Assembly: GCF_005116475.1 (NCBI RefSeq)
Contig: NZ_SWBO01000001.1
Span: 248,001 to 312,000 of the forward strand
Source: Pedobacter cryotolerans
GTDB lineage: Bacteria; Bacteroidota; Bacteroidia; Sphingobacteriales; Sphingobacteriaceae
DNA length: 64,000 nt
Direction of reading: 5' to 3'
This document shows, one piece after another, positions 8,721 to 18,336 of the stretch; positions within the stretch are counted from its first letter, which is position 1, and every line of letters starts with the position of its first letter. The position numbers were made by a program, and so were the translations under genes. The notes under the pieces are model-generated. The model was not told the DNA's origin. It saw nothing but the letters and a program-made list of their open reading frames with translations, and searched no databases.

Positions 8721-9298
8721 GTCGGGTTCATAATTTAATATTTTTTCAAATGTACAAAAATGAATAACAAGGTAAAGTCTTACGAAAGTCTAAAATTAAA
8801 ATCTCATAATTTAATCGCCTTGAGATTAGATTATATTTTTTTCGAAGCGCTGTATTTGTTTGTAAGTGTTGCCGTATGGTTATGCTACAGGGACACATTA
8901 AGTTAAGCGTTGGCGTGGACGCCAACGCTGGAGTCTTCTCATGTGGGCGTCCTCGCTAAAATATTAATAATGCTAAACTTAATCACATTTCGTTACCACT
9001 GCACATTTGGCTAAACTATAATCTTATTTAGGCAAAATGCAATCGGGCTACCTAACTTTCATTATAAACCCGATCGAAACGGAAATACTTTTACCACTCT
9101 CGATTTCTCGGGATTAGGGGTAAAAGATTGTAGTGTAGAGCGGGGATATTGGCCGCCACCTGTTACCAAACGCTCATTTTCTAAAAAATAAGCTCTTCAA
9201 TTAATTCACATTACCCAAATAGCTCAATAAAACGGAGTAAATTAGCATTGTAACAATTTTGGCAATTGACTATCTAATTACAACATTAAACCCTGCAA
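8721..9298. other. Gene-free stretch with hairpin and degenerate repeats
   Basis: No coding frame with recognisable content was found. A strong hairpin, agcgttggcgt pairing with acgccaacgct, lies at 8906-8929. The segment 9066-9090 (aaacccgatcgaaacggaaa and on) resembles 40627-40650, so part of this gap belongs to the shared intergenic repeat population. The last 100 bases should hold the DUF4407 promoter, but no full consensus is seen. Confidence 0.5.
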
Positions 9299-10408
9299 AT
9301 GAAACAAATCTCCCGCTTTTTTTGGTTTTGCTCTGGCGTACACCTCGAAACTTTAGAAAAACATCCTACAGAACACAACAAGTATTTTGGTATTGGTGCA
9401 ACCATATTTTTTACGGGTTTATTTGCGGCACTTTCTGGTGGTTACGCCATGTATTTTGTGTTTAAAGGTGGAGATTTTGCTTGGCTATTTGCCCTGTTTT
9501 TTGGCATTATTTGGGGCTTAGCCATTTTTAATATGGATCGCTATATTGTATCAAGCATCAATAAAAATGCATCAAACAATAAGCAATTTTGGCAAGCCAC
9601 TCCTCGTATTTTATTGGCTATTATGATTGGTATGGTAATCTCGAGGCCGTTAGAATTAAAGATTTTTGATAAAGAAATTAAAGAGCGTTTAAACGTAAGT
9701 TACTTAAATGGGCAACGGTCTAAAATTGATACTTTAAACAAGGCTTTCGGCAAAAAATACACCATAGAAATTACTAAACTTAACACTGCCAAAGCCGAAA
9801 GAGATTCATTAGCTGCGGCCATAAAGGCGGATAGGCAAAAACTCAATTTTGAGATTTTTGGCAATAAAACCAATGAAACTTCGGGTGTAATGGGTTATGG
9901 CCCATATGCTAAAAGAAAGGAAGCAGAGCTGAAACAGCGGGAACAAAATTTAGATACTTTAACTAAAGATGTGCGCAAAATGGAAGCTTTTGTTGATGGA
10001 AGAAAACAGTTTGATGGCTTAATGACTGAGAAATTGTATACCAGTAAGCAATTAGACAGTTTAAGTAGCATTGCAGGTTTTGCAGATAGAAATTGGGCGT
10101 TGGGGCAATTGAGTTATAACGTTGATGGTACAAAAGATACTAATACCGCAATTGCAGTTACGTTTATAGGTTTATTATTTATCTTTTTTGAGTGTTTGCC
10201 TGTTTTTGTGAAACTAATGAGCAGCCGTGGCCCGTATGATTATGCGGTTGAAAATGTAGAAACTGCACACGTTCATATCTCAGGTAAGGATAAAGATTTT
10301 GAAATTGAAGTTGCAGATGGCATTCATGAAACTAGAGTTGGCACTGAAATAGAAAAACGAAAAGAACAGATTAGAAACAAGGCTCGTAGAGATTTGTCTG
10401 AGGAATAA
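9299..10408 (+). CDS. DUF4407 domain-containing membrane protein
   Basis: A 369-residue protein of the DUF4407 family, whose function is not known. Two closely spaced hydrophobic helices (about 32-55 and 59-78) are followed by a third near 100-118, a long polar coiled-coil segment (about 125-245), a fourth helix near 280-300 and a charged cytoplasmic tail rich in Glu, Arg and Lys. The helix-coil-helix layout and the NMDRYIVSSI segment after the second helix are typical of the family. ATG at 9299 begins MKQISRFFWF. It stands alone. Confidence 0.8.
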   Translation: MKQISRFFWFCSGVHLETLEKHPTEHNKYFGIGATIFFTGLFAALSGGYAMYFVFKGGDFAWLFALFFGIIWGLAIFNMDRYIVSSINKNASNNKQFWQATPRILLAIMIGMVISRPLELKIFDKEIKERLNVSYLNGQRSKIDTLNKAFGKKYTIEITKLNTAKAERDSLAAAIKADRQKLNFEIFGNKTNETSGVMGYGPYAKRKEAELKQREQNLDTLTKDVRKMEAFVDGRKQFDGLMTEKLYTSKQLDSLSSIAGFADRNWALGQLSYNVDGTKDTNTAIAVTFIGLLFIFFECLPVFVKLMSSRGPYDYAVENVETAHVHISGKDKDFEIEVADGIHETRVGTEIEKRKEQIRNKARRDLSEE

Positions 10409-10588
10409 CCCGTTAACGTTTTGCCACTGGCTAATTTTTTATTTTAAGGCATCACTTTGTGTTCTTTGTGCCTTTGCGGTTTAAATTTTCGGTGCAACCA
10501 ATTGTATCAAACCGTCGTCTTATCAGTAATAATTCTCACATAATTGTATTTTTTAGCGCAATAGCTTTAACTTAAAGGCAAATTTAGT

Positions 10589-12421
10589 TTGATGAAAAAA
10601 ATTATACTCAGCTTAAGCTTATTTATAATCTCTTTAGCCGTTTTTGCACAACAGAACGCTATTTATTACGAAGTTAATTTTCCAAATGCCATACATCACG
10701 AAGCAGAAATTACCATGCTTTTAAGAGATGTGCCCGTTGGTCCGTTAAAGATAAGGATGAGCCGTTCATCACCAGGAAGATACGCTACACACGAATTTGG
10801 CAAAAACGTTTATAACTTAAAGGCTTTTGATGGCAGCGGAAAAGAATTAAAAATTACGCAGCCAGCAGGCGATGAATACACCATCCCAAATCATGGGGTA
10901 AGCGTGAGCATTACCTATACACTTTTTGGTAATTGGATTGACGGAACTTATGCAGGTTTTGATGAAACTCATGCACACATGAATATGCCTGCAACTTTTA
11001 TTTATCCAATTGGTTGGGATAACAGAGCTAGAAAAGTAAAATTTATTTATGATGAAAAGCTGAATTGGAAAGTTGCTACGCAATTAAAGCAAGAGGAAAA
11101 TGGAGTTTACAGTGCTCCAAATTTGCAGTATTTTATGGATAGCCCAACCGAAATTGCCGCTTACAAATCGGTTAGTTGGGATGTAAAATCTGCTGACGGA
11201 AAAACACAAACCATCCATTTAATTTCTCACTCTAATGATGAACTTTCTACTGTAGATAATTACGCTACAATGCTTAAAAAAGTTGTTGCCGAACAAGAAG
11301 CAGTTTGGGGCGAGTTGCCAAAGTTTGATCATGGTAATTATTACTTTTTACATGATGTTTTACCACAATACGCTGGTGATGGAATGGAGCATAGAAACTC
11401 TACTGTAATTGTACAGCGTACCCCAAAAATTGCAGGTTACGAATCTGGCTTGTTGGGCACTTTTTCTCATGAATTTTTTCATGCGTGGAATGTAGAACGA
11501 TTAAGACCAAAAACATTAGAGCCTTTTAATTTCGAGCACTCGAACATAAGCGATGGTTTATGGTTAGCTGAAGGATTTACGCAATATTATGGCAATTTGT
11601 TATTAACCAGAGCAGGTTTTAGAACGCATGAAAACGCTGCTCAAACGTTCAATGGAATTATCAATACGGTTTTAACATCGCCTGGTGCTCAAAATTTTTC
11701 GCCAGTACAAGCCAGTCAGTATGCGGTTTTTGCTGATGCTGGTGTGGCAATAGATCAAACAAATAAAAGCAATATTTTCACCTCTTACTACATTTACGGC
11801 GCATCGGTTGCTTTAGCTTTAGATTTACGTTTACGGGCCGAGTTTAAGCTTTCGCTTGATGATTACATGAAAGCTTTATGGAAAGCACATGGTAAACCTG
11901 AAATTGCCTATACCATGCAAGATTTGGAGAAGGTTTTAGCTCAATTAACAAAAAATCCAGCTTTTGCTGCAGATTTTTTTAAAAACTATGTTCACGGAAC
12001 GGCTAAAAATGATTACACAAAATTATTGCTTAATGCAGGCTATGTGTTAAGAAAAGCTAATCCTGGCAAGGCATTTACAGGTTTTGGGAGAGTGAATTTC
12101 GAAGATGGAAAAGCAACTTTAGGGGCAACTTTAAAAGGTACACCAGCTTACAATGCTGGTTTAGATATCGATAATATTATGGTAAGTATTGATGGTAATG
12201 AGGTAAAAGACCAAGCTTCGTTAAACAAAATAATTGAGTCTAAAAAACCTGGAGATGTAATTGAAATTACATACAGTTACCACGGACAAGAGAAAAAAAC
12301 TCAACTTACCTTAGCAGAAAACCCAACATTAGAAATAGTTTCGATAGAAAAAACAGGCGGAATATTAACATCAGCAATGCAAACATTTAGAGACAATTGG
12401 CTAAACTCACAGATTAAATAA
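10589..12421 (+). CDS. Secreted M61-family metallopeptidase with PDZ domain
   Basis: A 610-residue exported glycyl-aminopeptidase-like enzyme. It has a signal peptide (about residues 1-21, ending VFAQQ), an N-terminal beta domain, the zinc motif HEFFH at residues 294-298 with third ligand E328 in WLAEGFTQ, and a C-terminal PDZ domain at about 505-580 (GTPAYNAGLDIDNIMVSIDG). M61 enzymes act on N-terminal Gly or Ala residues. It is first of three exported peptidase genes on the same strand with gaps of 40 and 21 bases, so they are probably one operon for periplasmic peptide breakdown. Confidence 0.9.
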   Translation: MMKKIILSLSLFIISLAVFAQQNAIYYEVNFPNAIHHEAEITMLLRDVPVGPLKIRMSRSSPGRYATHEFGKNVYNLKAFDGSGKELKITQPAGDEYTIPNHGVSVSITYTLFGNWIDGTYAGFDETHAHMNMPATFIYPIGWDNRARKVKFIYDEKLNWKVATQLKQEENGVYSAPNLQYFMDSPTEIAAYKSVSWDVKSADGKTQTIHLISHSNDELSTVDNYATMLKKVVAEQEAVWGELPKFDHGNYYFLHDVLPQYAGDGMEHRNSTVIVQRTPKIAGYESGLLGTFSHEFFHAWNVERLRPKTLEPFNFEHSNISDGLWLAEGFTQYYGNLLLTRAGFRTHENAAQTFNGIINTVLTSPGAQNFSPVQASQYAVFADAGVAIDQTNKSNIFTSYYIYGASVALALDLRLRAEFKLSLDDYMKALWKAHGKPEIAYTMQDLEKVLAQLTKNPAFAADFFKNYVHGTAKNDYTKLLLNAGYVLRKANPGKAFTGFGRVNFEDGKATLGATLKGTPAYNAGLDIDNIMVSIDGNEVKDQASLNKIIESKKPGDVIEITYSYHGQEKKTQLTLAENPTLEIVSIEKTGGILTSAMQTFRDNWLNSQIK

Positions 12422-12461
12422 ACCAACCCAAATCCCTGATGGGATTAAAATACAGAAGAAT

Positions 12462-13775
12462 ATGAAAAAAACAATTTACACACTCCTTGTCATTTTTGTA
12501 GCTAGTGTTGCAAATGCCCAAGACATCAATAAAATTATTACCAAAGATTACGTAGATCACTTGATTAAAACTTTGGCTGGCGACGAAATGCAAGGTCGTA
12601 GAACTTTTACGCCTGGCATTGATAAAGCTGCAACATTTATAGAAAACGAATTTAAGCAGATTGGTTTAAAACCACTTGAAGGTGCAACTGGCTATCGCCA
12701 AACTTTTTATAAATATCAATTAAAGCCAACTACAGTTTCAGTTACTATTGATGGGCAAGCTATACCAAGTGAAAACATAGTGGTAATGGGTAACAATTCA
12801 AAAGAACTTTCTTTTGATCAAACCAATAGCGATGGTTGGATTAAGCTAGATCCGAATAAAGATTTTTTGAGCCAATACAGGGTAATTAGTAGAAGTGGCA
12901 AAAAACAGTTGATTTTAGTTGATGTTAAATTTGTTGATATTTTTAAACGCTTACAAGGGCAAACCGGTAGGCCAGTTGACGAAAAAGATCTAAACACAGC
13001 AAAGCAAAGCGCTTTAGTTTTTGTACTCGATAAAGATACAGTTACCAAAGATTTTAAAGTTGATTTAAAAAACGAAGTGCTAAAAATGCCTTTATTTAAT
13101 GTGGCTGGTATTATTCCGGGTAAATCTAAGGCGAAAGAATTAGTGGTGTTTTCTGGTCACTACGATCACATGGGCATAGTTCAGGCTAAAAATGGCGATA
13201 GCATTATGAATGGTGCTGACGATGATGCATCGGGTACATCTGCAATGATTGCTTTGGCTAAATATTATAAAAAAGCAAACAATAACGAGCGCACTTTAAT
13301 TTTTGTGGCTTTTACTGCTGAGGAAGTTGGTGGGTATGGTTCGCAATATTTTTCGCAACAATTAAATCCTGATGATGTAGTTGCCATGTTTAACATCGAG
13401 ATGATTGGGAAAGACAGTAAATTTGGTAAAAATACCGCTTTCATTACGGGTTATGATAAATCTGATTTCGGCAAAATTTTACAGAAAAACTTAGCAGGAA
13501 CTGAATTTACTTTCCATCCAGATCCATACATTAAAGAGCAGTTGTTTTACAGAAGTGATAATGCAACCTTAGCTGCTCTTGGGGTTCCAGCACATACCAT
13601 CAGTACCGATCAAATTGATGTTGATCCACATTACCATCAAGTTACCGACGAGTATAAAACCTTAGATGTAGAAAATATTTTATCAACCATAAAAGCAATT
13701 GCTAAAAGTGCGGTTAGCATAGTTAAAGGAATTGATACGCCAGCTCGTATCCCAAAATTAGCACCAAGACAATAA
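12462..13775 (+). CDS. Secreted M28-family aminopeptidase
   Basis: A 437-residue exported zinc aminopeptidase. After a signal peptide (residues 1-19, ending ANAQ) comes a protease-associated-like insert, then the M28 metal sites: H233 in SGHYDHMG, D253 in NGADDDASG, the catalytic Glu in FTAEEVGGYGS, and a further Glu/Asp site in FNIEMIG. The C-terminal HTISTDQIDVDPHYHQ region carries the last His ligand. It lies between the M61 and Tricorn-like genes, and these enzymes would together degrade peptides from the N-terminus. Substrate preference is not visible. Confidence 0.9.
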   Translation: MKKTIYTLLVIFVASVANAQDINKIITKDYVDHLIKTLAGDEMQGRRTFTPGIDKAATFIENEFKQIGLKPLEGATGYRQTFYKYQLKPTTVSVTIDGQAIPSENIVVMGNNSKELSFDQTNSDGWIKLDPNKDFLSQYRVISRSGKKQLILVDVKFVDIFKRLQGQTGRPVDEKDLNTAKQSALVFVLDKDTVTKDFKVDLKNEVLKMPLFNVAGIIPGKSKAKELVVFSGHYDHMGIVQAKNGDSIMNGADDDASGTSAMIALAKYYKKANNNERTLIFVAFTAEEVGGYGSQYFSQQLNPDDVVAMFNIEMIGKDSKFGKNTAFITGYDKSDFGKILQKNLAGTEFTFHPDPYIKEQLFYRSDNATLAALGVPAHTISTDQIDVDPHYHQVTDEYKTLDVENILSTIKAIAKSAVSIVKGIDTPARIPKLAPRQ

Positions 13776-13796
13776 ACCTTAAACCAAACAAACACA

Positions 13797-16700
13797 ATGA
13801 AATTTAACAAACTAAATCAACTTTTTTTGTTGGCTGGTTTATCGCTTTGCTTAACAAAAACGGCAAATGCACAAAGTGATGAAACCTTATTGCTACGCAG
13901 CCCAGCGGTTAGCGCCAATAATCTAGCTTTTGTATATGGTGGCGATATCTGGATTTCGGATTTAAATGGCAGCAATGCTAAAAGATTAACAGTAAATCCA
14001 GCAGTAGAGCAATCGCCTGTTTTTTCTCCAAATGGGAAACATATCGCTTTTACGGGTAATTACGATGGCAATAGTGATATCTATATCATTCCGATAGAAG
14101 GTGGAGCACCAAAAAGAGTAACTTATCATCCGGGTAACGATGTGATTAGAGGTTGGCTAAATAATGAAGAGCTGTATTTCACGGCAGTTCGTGATTACAA
14201 TTATACGCTAACCTCAAGAATGTATCGTATAAAGGCAGATGGAACCCAAGAAAAAGCTTTACCAATGCCAGAAGCTGTGCAAGGTTCGCCATCTGCAGAC
14301 CAACGATATTGGGCTTATATTAAAAACACCGACCCATCAGACCGCTCTAATGTTGCTTTTAAACGTTACCGAGGCGGAGGCATGCCAAGCGTTTGGATTT
14401 TCGATACCAACACTAATGATATCGAAATTATTCCAGGCAATACCTCTAATAATGTAAAACCACAATTTGTTGGCAGCAAAGTTTATTACCTATCGGATAA
14501 AGATTTAACATTAAACTTGTATAGCTACGATGTAAAAACTAAAAAAGTAGATCAGTTAACTAAATTTAAAGATTTCGACATTAAATCTTTAGTTGCTGGT
14601 AATGGTAAATTGGCTTTTGAGCAGGGCGGAAAAATTCATGTTTTTGATCCTGCTACCAACAAAGAAACTGCAATTAGTATTAGTATACAGGCAGATGCGC
14701 CTTACAAACGTGTTAACTTTAAAGAATTAGCAAGTGATATTAGAGGATATGATATTTCGCCAAAAGGTGTTAGAGCTTTATTCGAAAGCCGCGGTGAAAT
14801 TTTTACTGTTCCAAAAGAAAAAGGTGATGCAAGAAATATATCTAATTCGCCAGGCAGTTATGAAAAATATCCAGCTTGGTCGCCAGATGGAAAATACATT
14901 TCTTACTTATCTGATAAGAATGGAAAATACCAATTGGTATTACAAAATCAAGTAAGCAAAGGTGAGCCAGAATACATCAACTTAGGTAGCACACACTTCT
15001 ATTTCTCGCCAACTTGGTCGCCAGATAGTAAAAAACTGTTTTACAGCGATAGTCACTTAAATTTATATTACATCGATATCAATACTAAAAAACCTGTATT
15101 GGTTAAACAAGATAATTTAGGTTCGCACACCAATAGAACATACAATCAATTACAGCCATCATGGTCGCCAGATTCTAAATGGATTTCTTATGTAGCAACT
15201 TTAGAAAGTGGAGTAAGCGCTATTTACATCTATAATTTAGAAAAAGCAACACATGCACAAGTAACTGATGGAATGAGTAACACCAACAATCCATCGTTTA
15301 GTAAAGATGGTAAATATTTATTCTGCACAGCAAGCACTGATATTGGTTTGGCTGGTAGCGGATTGCACATGTCGGCCTACCAACGCCCTGTTAGTTTTAA
15401 TGCTTATGCTTTAATTTTAGCAAAAAAAACACCTTCTTTATATAAAACAGAAAGCGATGAAGAAAGCGTAAAACCAGAAGAGTCAGCGCCTAAAAAGGAT
15501 GAGCCTAAAAAAGAGGATAAAAAAACTTCGGATAAGAAAGAAGCGGAAACAAAAGCTAAAACTCCAGAAGTTAAATCAATTGTTGTTGATTTAGATGATT
15601 TAAGTAATAGAATTATCGCTTTGCCAATAGCTAATGGCTTATCTTACTTAGATGGATCTATTGAAGGACAGCTCTTATATCTAAAAAACGGTGAGCTAAA
15701 TGCTATCGATTTAAACAAAATGGAATCGAAATCTTTAGTTACTGGAATTAGCGGTTTTGGCATTAGTGCCGATGGGAAAAGTATGATTTATGCCTCAAGA
15801 GGTGGATATTTTATTGTTCCTGCAGCGCAAAAACCTGCTACACCCGAAACTGGAAAAGTGAAACTTGATGGAATTAAAGTTTTAGTAGATCCTGCTGCCG
15901 AGTGGAAACAAATGTTTAATGAAGTTTGGCAAATGGAGAAAGAATACTTTTATGTAGAAAACATGCATGGTGCAAATTGGCCAGCTGTAAAAGCTAAATA
16001 CGAGAAGTTTTTACCTCATGTAAACCACCGTTCTGATTTAACCTATTTGTTTAACGAAATGATGGGCGAAATGGTGGTTGGTCACAATTACATTTATCCT
16101 GGCGATGAGCCAACTGCAACTGCTGTAGCTGTAGGAATGCTGGGTGCCGATTATGAAGTTGAGAATGGTTTTTATAAAATCAAAAAGATTTTTAACCGTT
16201 TAGATTGGAATCCAAGCTTTAAAGCACCATTAGCAGAGCCAGGTTTAAACATTAACGAAGGAGATTACATTGTTGCGGTTAATGGAGTTCCAGTTACTTC
16301 AACTACCTCAATTTATAGCTTGTTTGATTTTAAAGTAGGCAAACAAGTAGCTATTAAAGTAAATACAAAACCAAGTTTAACCGGTGCCAGAGAAGTTGTG
16401 GTTTTGCCAATTTCTATTGGAGCAGAAATGGAATTGAGAAAAATGGAATGGGTAGAGCGAAACCGTAAAAAAGTTGACCAAATGAGCAATGGCCAAATTG
16501 CTTATGTTTATATGCCCAACACTGGTCAGGATGGTTTTACTTATTTTAACAGGTACTATTTCTCGCAAATGGATAAAAAAGCATTGCTGTTAGACGAACG
16601 AAATAATGGTGGTGGTTCTGTAGCAGATTATGTAATTGATTTACTAAGCCGAGATTTAATTAGCTATTGGGCAATTAGAGATGGCAAAAGTTTTACCACA

Positions 16701-17096
16701 CCAGGTAATGGTATTTTTGGTCCTAAAGCAATGCTGATTAATGAAAATGCTGGTTCTGGTGGCGATATGATGCCTTATATGTTTAAGCAGAAAGGTTTAG
16801 GACAATTGGTAGGTCGTACAACTATGGGTATTTTAGTTGGCATTAGCGGTTATCCTAAATTATTAGACGGAGGAAGTATTACCTCGCCAAACTTTGGTAT
16901 TTATGATACTAAAGGCAAATGGATCATCGAAAATGAAGGTGTTGCACCAGATATTTTTATTGAGCAAACTCCCAAAGAATTAATAGAAGGTAGAGATCCG
17001 CAATTAGAAAGAACTGTAAAACTGTTGCAACAGGAAATGAAAACTTTCAAATATCCAAATGTAGCAAAGCCAAAAGATCCAATAAGAGGGAATTAA
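13797..17096 (+). CDS. Tricorn-like S41 peptidase with beta-propeller and PDZ domains
   Basis: A 1099-residue exported serine peptidase. A signal peptide (about 1-25) precedes an N-terminal PD40/TolB-like propeller with repeated WSPDGKYISY-type blades, about residues 40-520. A lysine/glutamate-rich linker (about 545-590) leads to the helical C1 region, a PDZ domain (about 760-850) and the S41 core. The nucleophile is S987 in NAGSGGD, preceded by LLDERNNGGG. This is the Tricorn architecture, although Tricorn itself is cytosolic and this copy has a signal peptide. It is third in the peptidase run and is followed by a hairpin. Confidence 0.9.
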   Translation: MKFNKLNQLFLLAGLSLCLTKTANAQSDETLLLRSPAVSANNLAFVYGGDIWISDLNGSNAKRLTVNPAVEQSPVFSPNGKHIAFTGNYDGNSDIYIIPIEGGAPKRVTYHPGNDVIRGWLNNEELYFTAVRDYNYTLTSRMYRIKADGTQEKALPMPEAVQGSPSADQRYWAYIKNTDPSDRSNVAFKRYRGGGMPSVWIFDTNTNDIEIIPGNTSNNVKPQFVGSKVYYLSDKDLTLNLYSYDVKTKKVDQLTKFKDFDIKSLVAGNGKLAFEQGGKIHVFDPATNKETAISISIQADAPYKRVNFKELASDIRGYDISPKGVRALFESRGEIFTVPKEKGDARNISNSPGSYEKYPAWSPDGKYISYLSDKNGKYQLVLQNQVSKGEPEYINLGSTHFYFSPTWSPDSKKLFYSDSHLNLYYIDINTKKPVLVKQDNLGSHTNRTYNQLQPSWSPDSKWISYVATLESGVSAIYIYNLEKATHAQVTDGMSNTNNPSFSKDGKYLFCTASTDIGLAGSGLHMSAYQRPVSFNAYALILAKKTPSLYKTESDEESVKPEESAPKKDEPKKEDKKTSDKKEAETKAKTPEVKSIVVDLDDLSNRIIALPIANGLSYLDGSIEGQLLYLKNGELNAIDLNKMESKSLVTGISGFGISADGKSMIYASRGGYFIVPAAQKPATPETGKVKLDGIKVLVDPAAEWKQMFNEVWQMEKEYFYVENMHGANWPAVKAKYEKFLPHVNHRSDLTYLFNEMMGEMVVGHNYIYPGDEPTATAVAVGMLGADYEVENGFYKIKKIFNRLDWNPSFKAPLAEPGLNINEGDYIVAVNGVPVTSTTSIYSLFDFKVGKQVAIKVNTKPSLTGAREVVVLPISIGAEMELRKMEWVERNRKKVDQMSNGQIAYVYMPNTGQDGFTYFNRYYFSQMDKKALLLDERNNGGGSVADYVIDLLSRDLISYWAIRDGKSFTTPGNGIFGPKAMLINENAGSGGDMMPYMFKQKGLGQLVGRTTMGILVGISGYPKLLDGGSITSPNFGIYDTKGKWIIENEGVAPDIFIEQTPKELIEGRDPQLERTVKLLQQEMKTFKYPNVAKPKDPIRGN

Positions 17097-17105
17097 TTCA
17101 ATTGG

Positions 17106-17139
17106 CAGTTTTCAGTTGGCAATTGTCAATTGAAAACTG
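17106..17139. terminator. Hairpin between convergent genes
   Basis: The stem cagttttca (17106-17114) pairs with tgaaaactg (17131-17139), and the enclosed ttggcaattgtcaa is itself nearly palindromic. It separates the Tricorn-like gene from the convergent GNAT gene and could act in both directions. There is no pure T run, so it may instead be one of the short repeats. Confidence 0.5.
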
Positions 17140-17154
17140 TGAATTTGAGAACTG

Positions 17155-17652
17155 TTAACTGATCTCAATTTCCATCACATAATCATTCATATAGAAACCG
17201 TTGCCGATATTCACGTCAACGGTTTCTTTTATTTTAAAGCCAATTTTCTGGTAAAAATCAGCTGCTTTATTATTTCTGTTTACGTTAAGTTGTAAAAATT
17301 TTCCGCCTTCGCGAACAGCTAAATTTTTAACCTCGTTAATTAAAATTTTACCTACACCTTTACCATGCATTTCTGGTAAAACATATAATTTGTGTAGTTT
17401 ATAAGTGGCAGTTTCTGGTTCAATTAGCGATGAGCAAGCAAAACCCACATCTTCTTTGCCATCATCAGCAATGATAAAATTGTAACCTTCTTGCAGCTGA
17501 AAAAGAAGTTCTGCTTTACTGTACATTAAGTCTAACATGTATCTTAACTGTTCTTCGCTAATGTATTCACTGTAGGTTTGTGGCCAAATTCGCTCAGCTA
17601 AATCGCTGATAATTTGTAAATCAGCCTCTTTCGCTTTTCTTAAAAGTATCAT
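17155..17652 (-). CDS. GNAT-family N-acetyltransferase
   Basis: A 165-residue single-domain acetyltransferase. Motif A is clear: LYVLPEMHGKGVGKILINE, with the acetyl-CoA pyrophosphate loop supplied by HGKGVG. It is followed by the LNVNRNNKAADFYQKIGF segment of motif B. The acceptor (small amine, amino acid or protein N-terminus) cannot be read from the sequence. Its start lies 5 bases after the stop of the upstream TPK-like gene, so the two are likely co-transcribed. Confidence 0.85.
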   Translation of the reverse strand: MILLRKAKEADLQIISDLAERIWPQTYSEYISEEQLRYMLDLMYSKAELLFQLQEGYNFIIADDGKEDVGFACSSLIEPETATYKLHKLYVLPEMHGKGVGKILINEVKNLAVREGGKFLQLNVNRNNKAADFYQKIGFKIKETVDVNIGNGFYMNDYVMEIEIS

Positions 17653-17657
17653 GATAA

Positions 17658-18224
17658 TTAATTCAAAGGCTCAGACAAAAACAAATAATCTACCATAAAA
17701 TTGAAGCTTACAAAACCATCTTTTATCACTACAAAATCTCCATTATCTATTTGCTTTAAATTATCGGTTTCAAAGTAAGCCACTATGTCTATCTTAAAAA
17801 TTGAGCCTGCTGGTTTCCACACACTAAAATCCTTTTTTACAGCATAACTTTTTTCGGTTTCAGTAAATAAAACAATGTTGATGTCGTTTAAAAAACAAGC
17901 CAGATCATCAAATTTATTCTCTACACTAATGATATTTACTGCCGGATATTTTTCTGAGATTAAATATTTTACCACTGTAGGCAAACTTTCATGAGGGGTA
18001 AACATCCACTTTGTGTTTTCTTGAGTGTTCAAGTTTTCATCATTACCAAAAACAATATCCACTTTTAAGCCCATCGAAATTACCTTTTCATACTCGCTTG
18101 CAGCAACAATTAAAGTTGGGCTCCATTCTAAAAGTTGCCCTAAATATTCTTCATCAAAGTTACCTAAATGATGAATATACAATGCTGGTTCTTGTTTTTC
18201 TCTAACTATGTGATGTGATGACAT
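17658..18224 (-). CDS. Thiamine pyrophosphokinase-like protein lacking the GDxDS motif
   Basis: A 188-residue protein whose N-terminus (HHIVREKQEPAL, then LGQLLEWSP and GLKVDIVFG) resembles Bacteroidota thiamine pyrophosphokinases. At the place where TPK enzymes carry GDFDS for Mg-ATP this protein has GNDEN (residues 60-64), and the following Asp-rich site for the second substrate is not recognisable. The C-terminal thiamine-binding region is also divergent. I read it as a TPK-fold paralogue that has probably lost kinase activity. The family link is from my recollection of TPK sequences and is moderate. It is co-directional with the GNAT gene downstream. Confidence 0.5.
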   Translation of the reverse strand: MSSHHIVREKQEPALYIHHLGNFDEEYLGQLLEWSPTLIVAASEYEKVISMGLKVDIVFGNDENLNTQENTKWMFTPHESLPTVVKYLISEKYPAVNIISVENKFDDLACFLNDINIVLFTETEKSYAVKKDFSVWKPAGSIFKIDIVAYFETDNLKQIDNGDFVVIKDGFVSFNFMVDYLFLSEPLN

Positions 18225-18336
18225 GAAGCGAAGATATAAATTTATTGCTGGAGAAGAATAATGGAAGATAGCTAAATTTTGATGTCATAATTTGTGACCT
18301 CCAAAAGCCAAAATAAATTTTATATTTAATATACCT

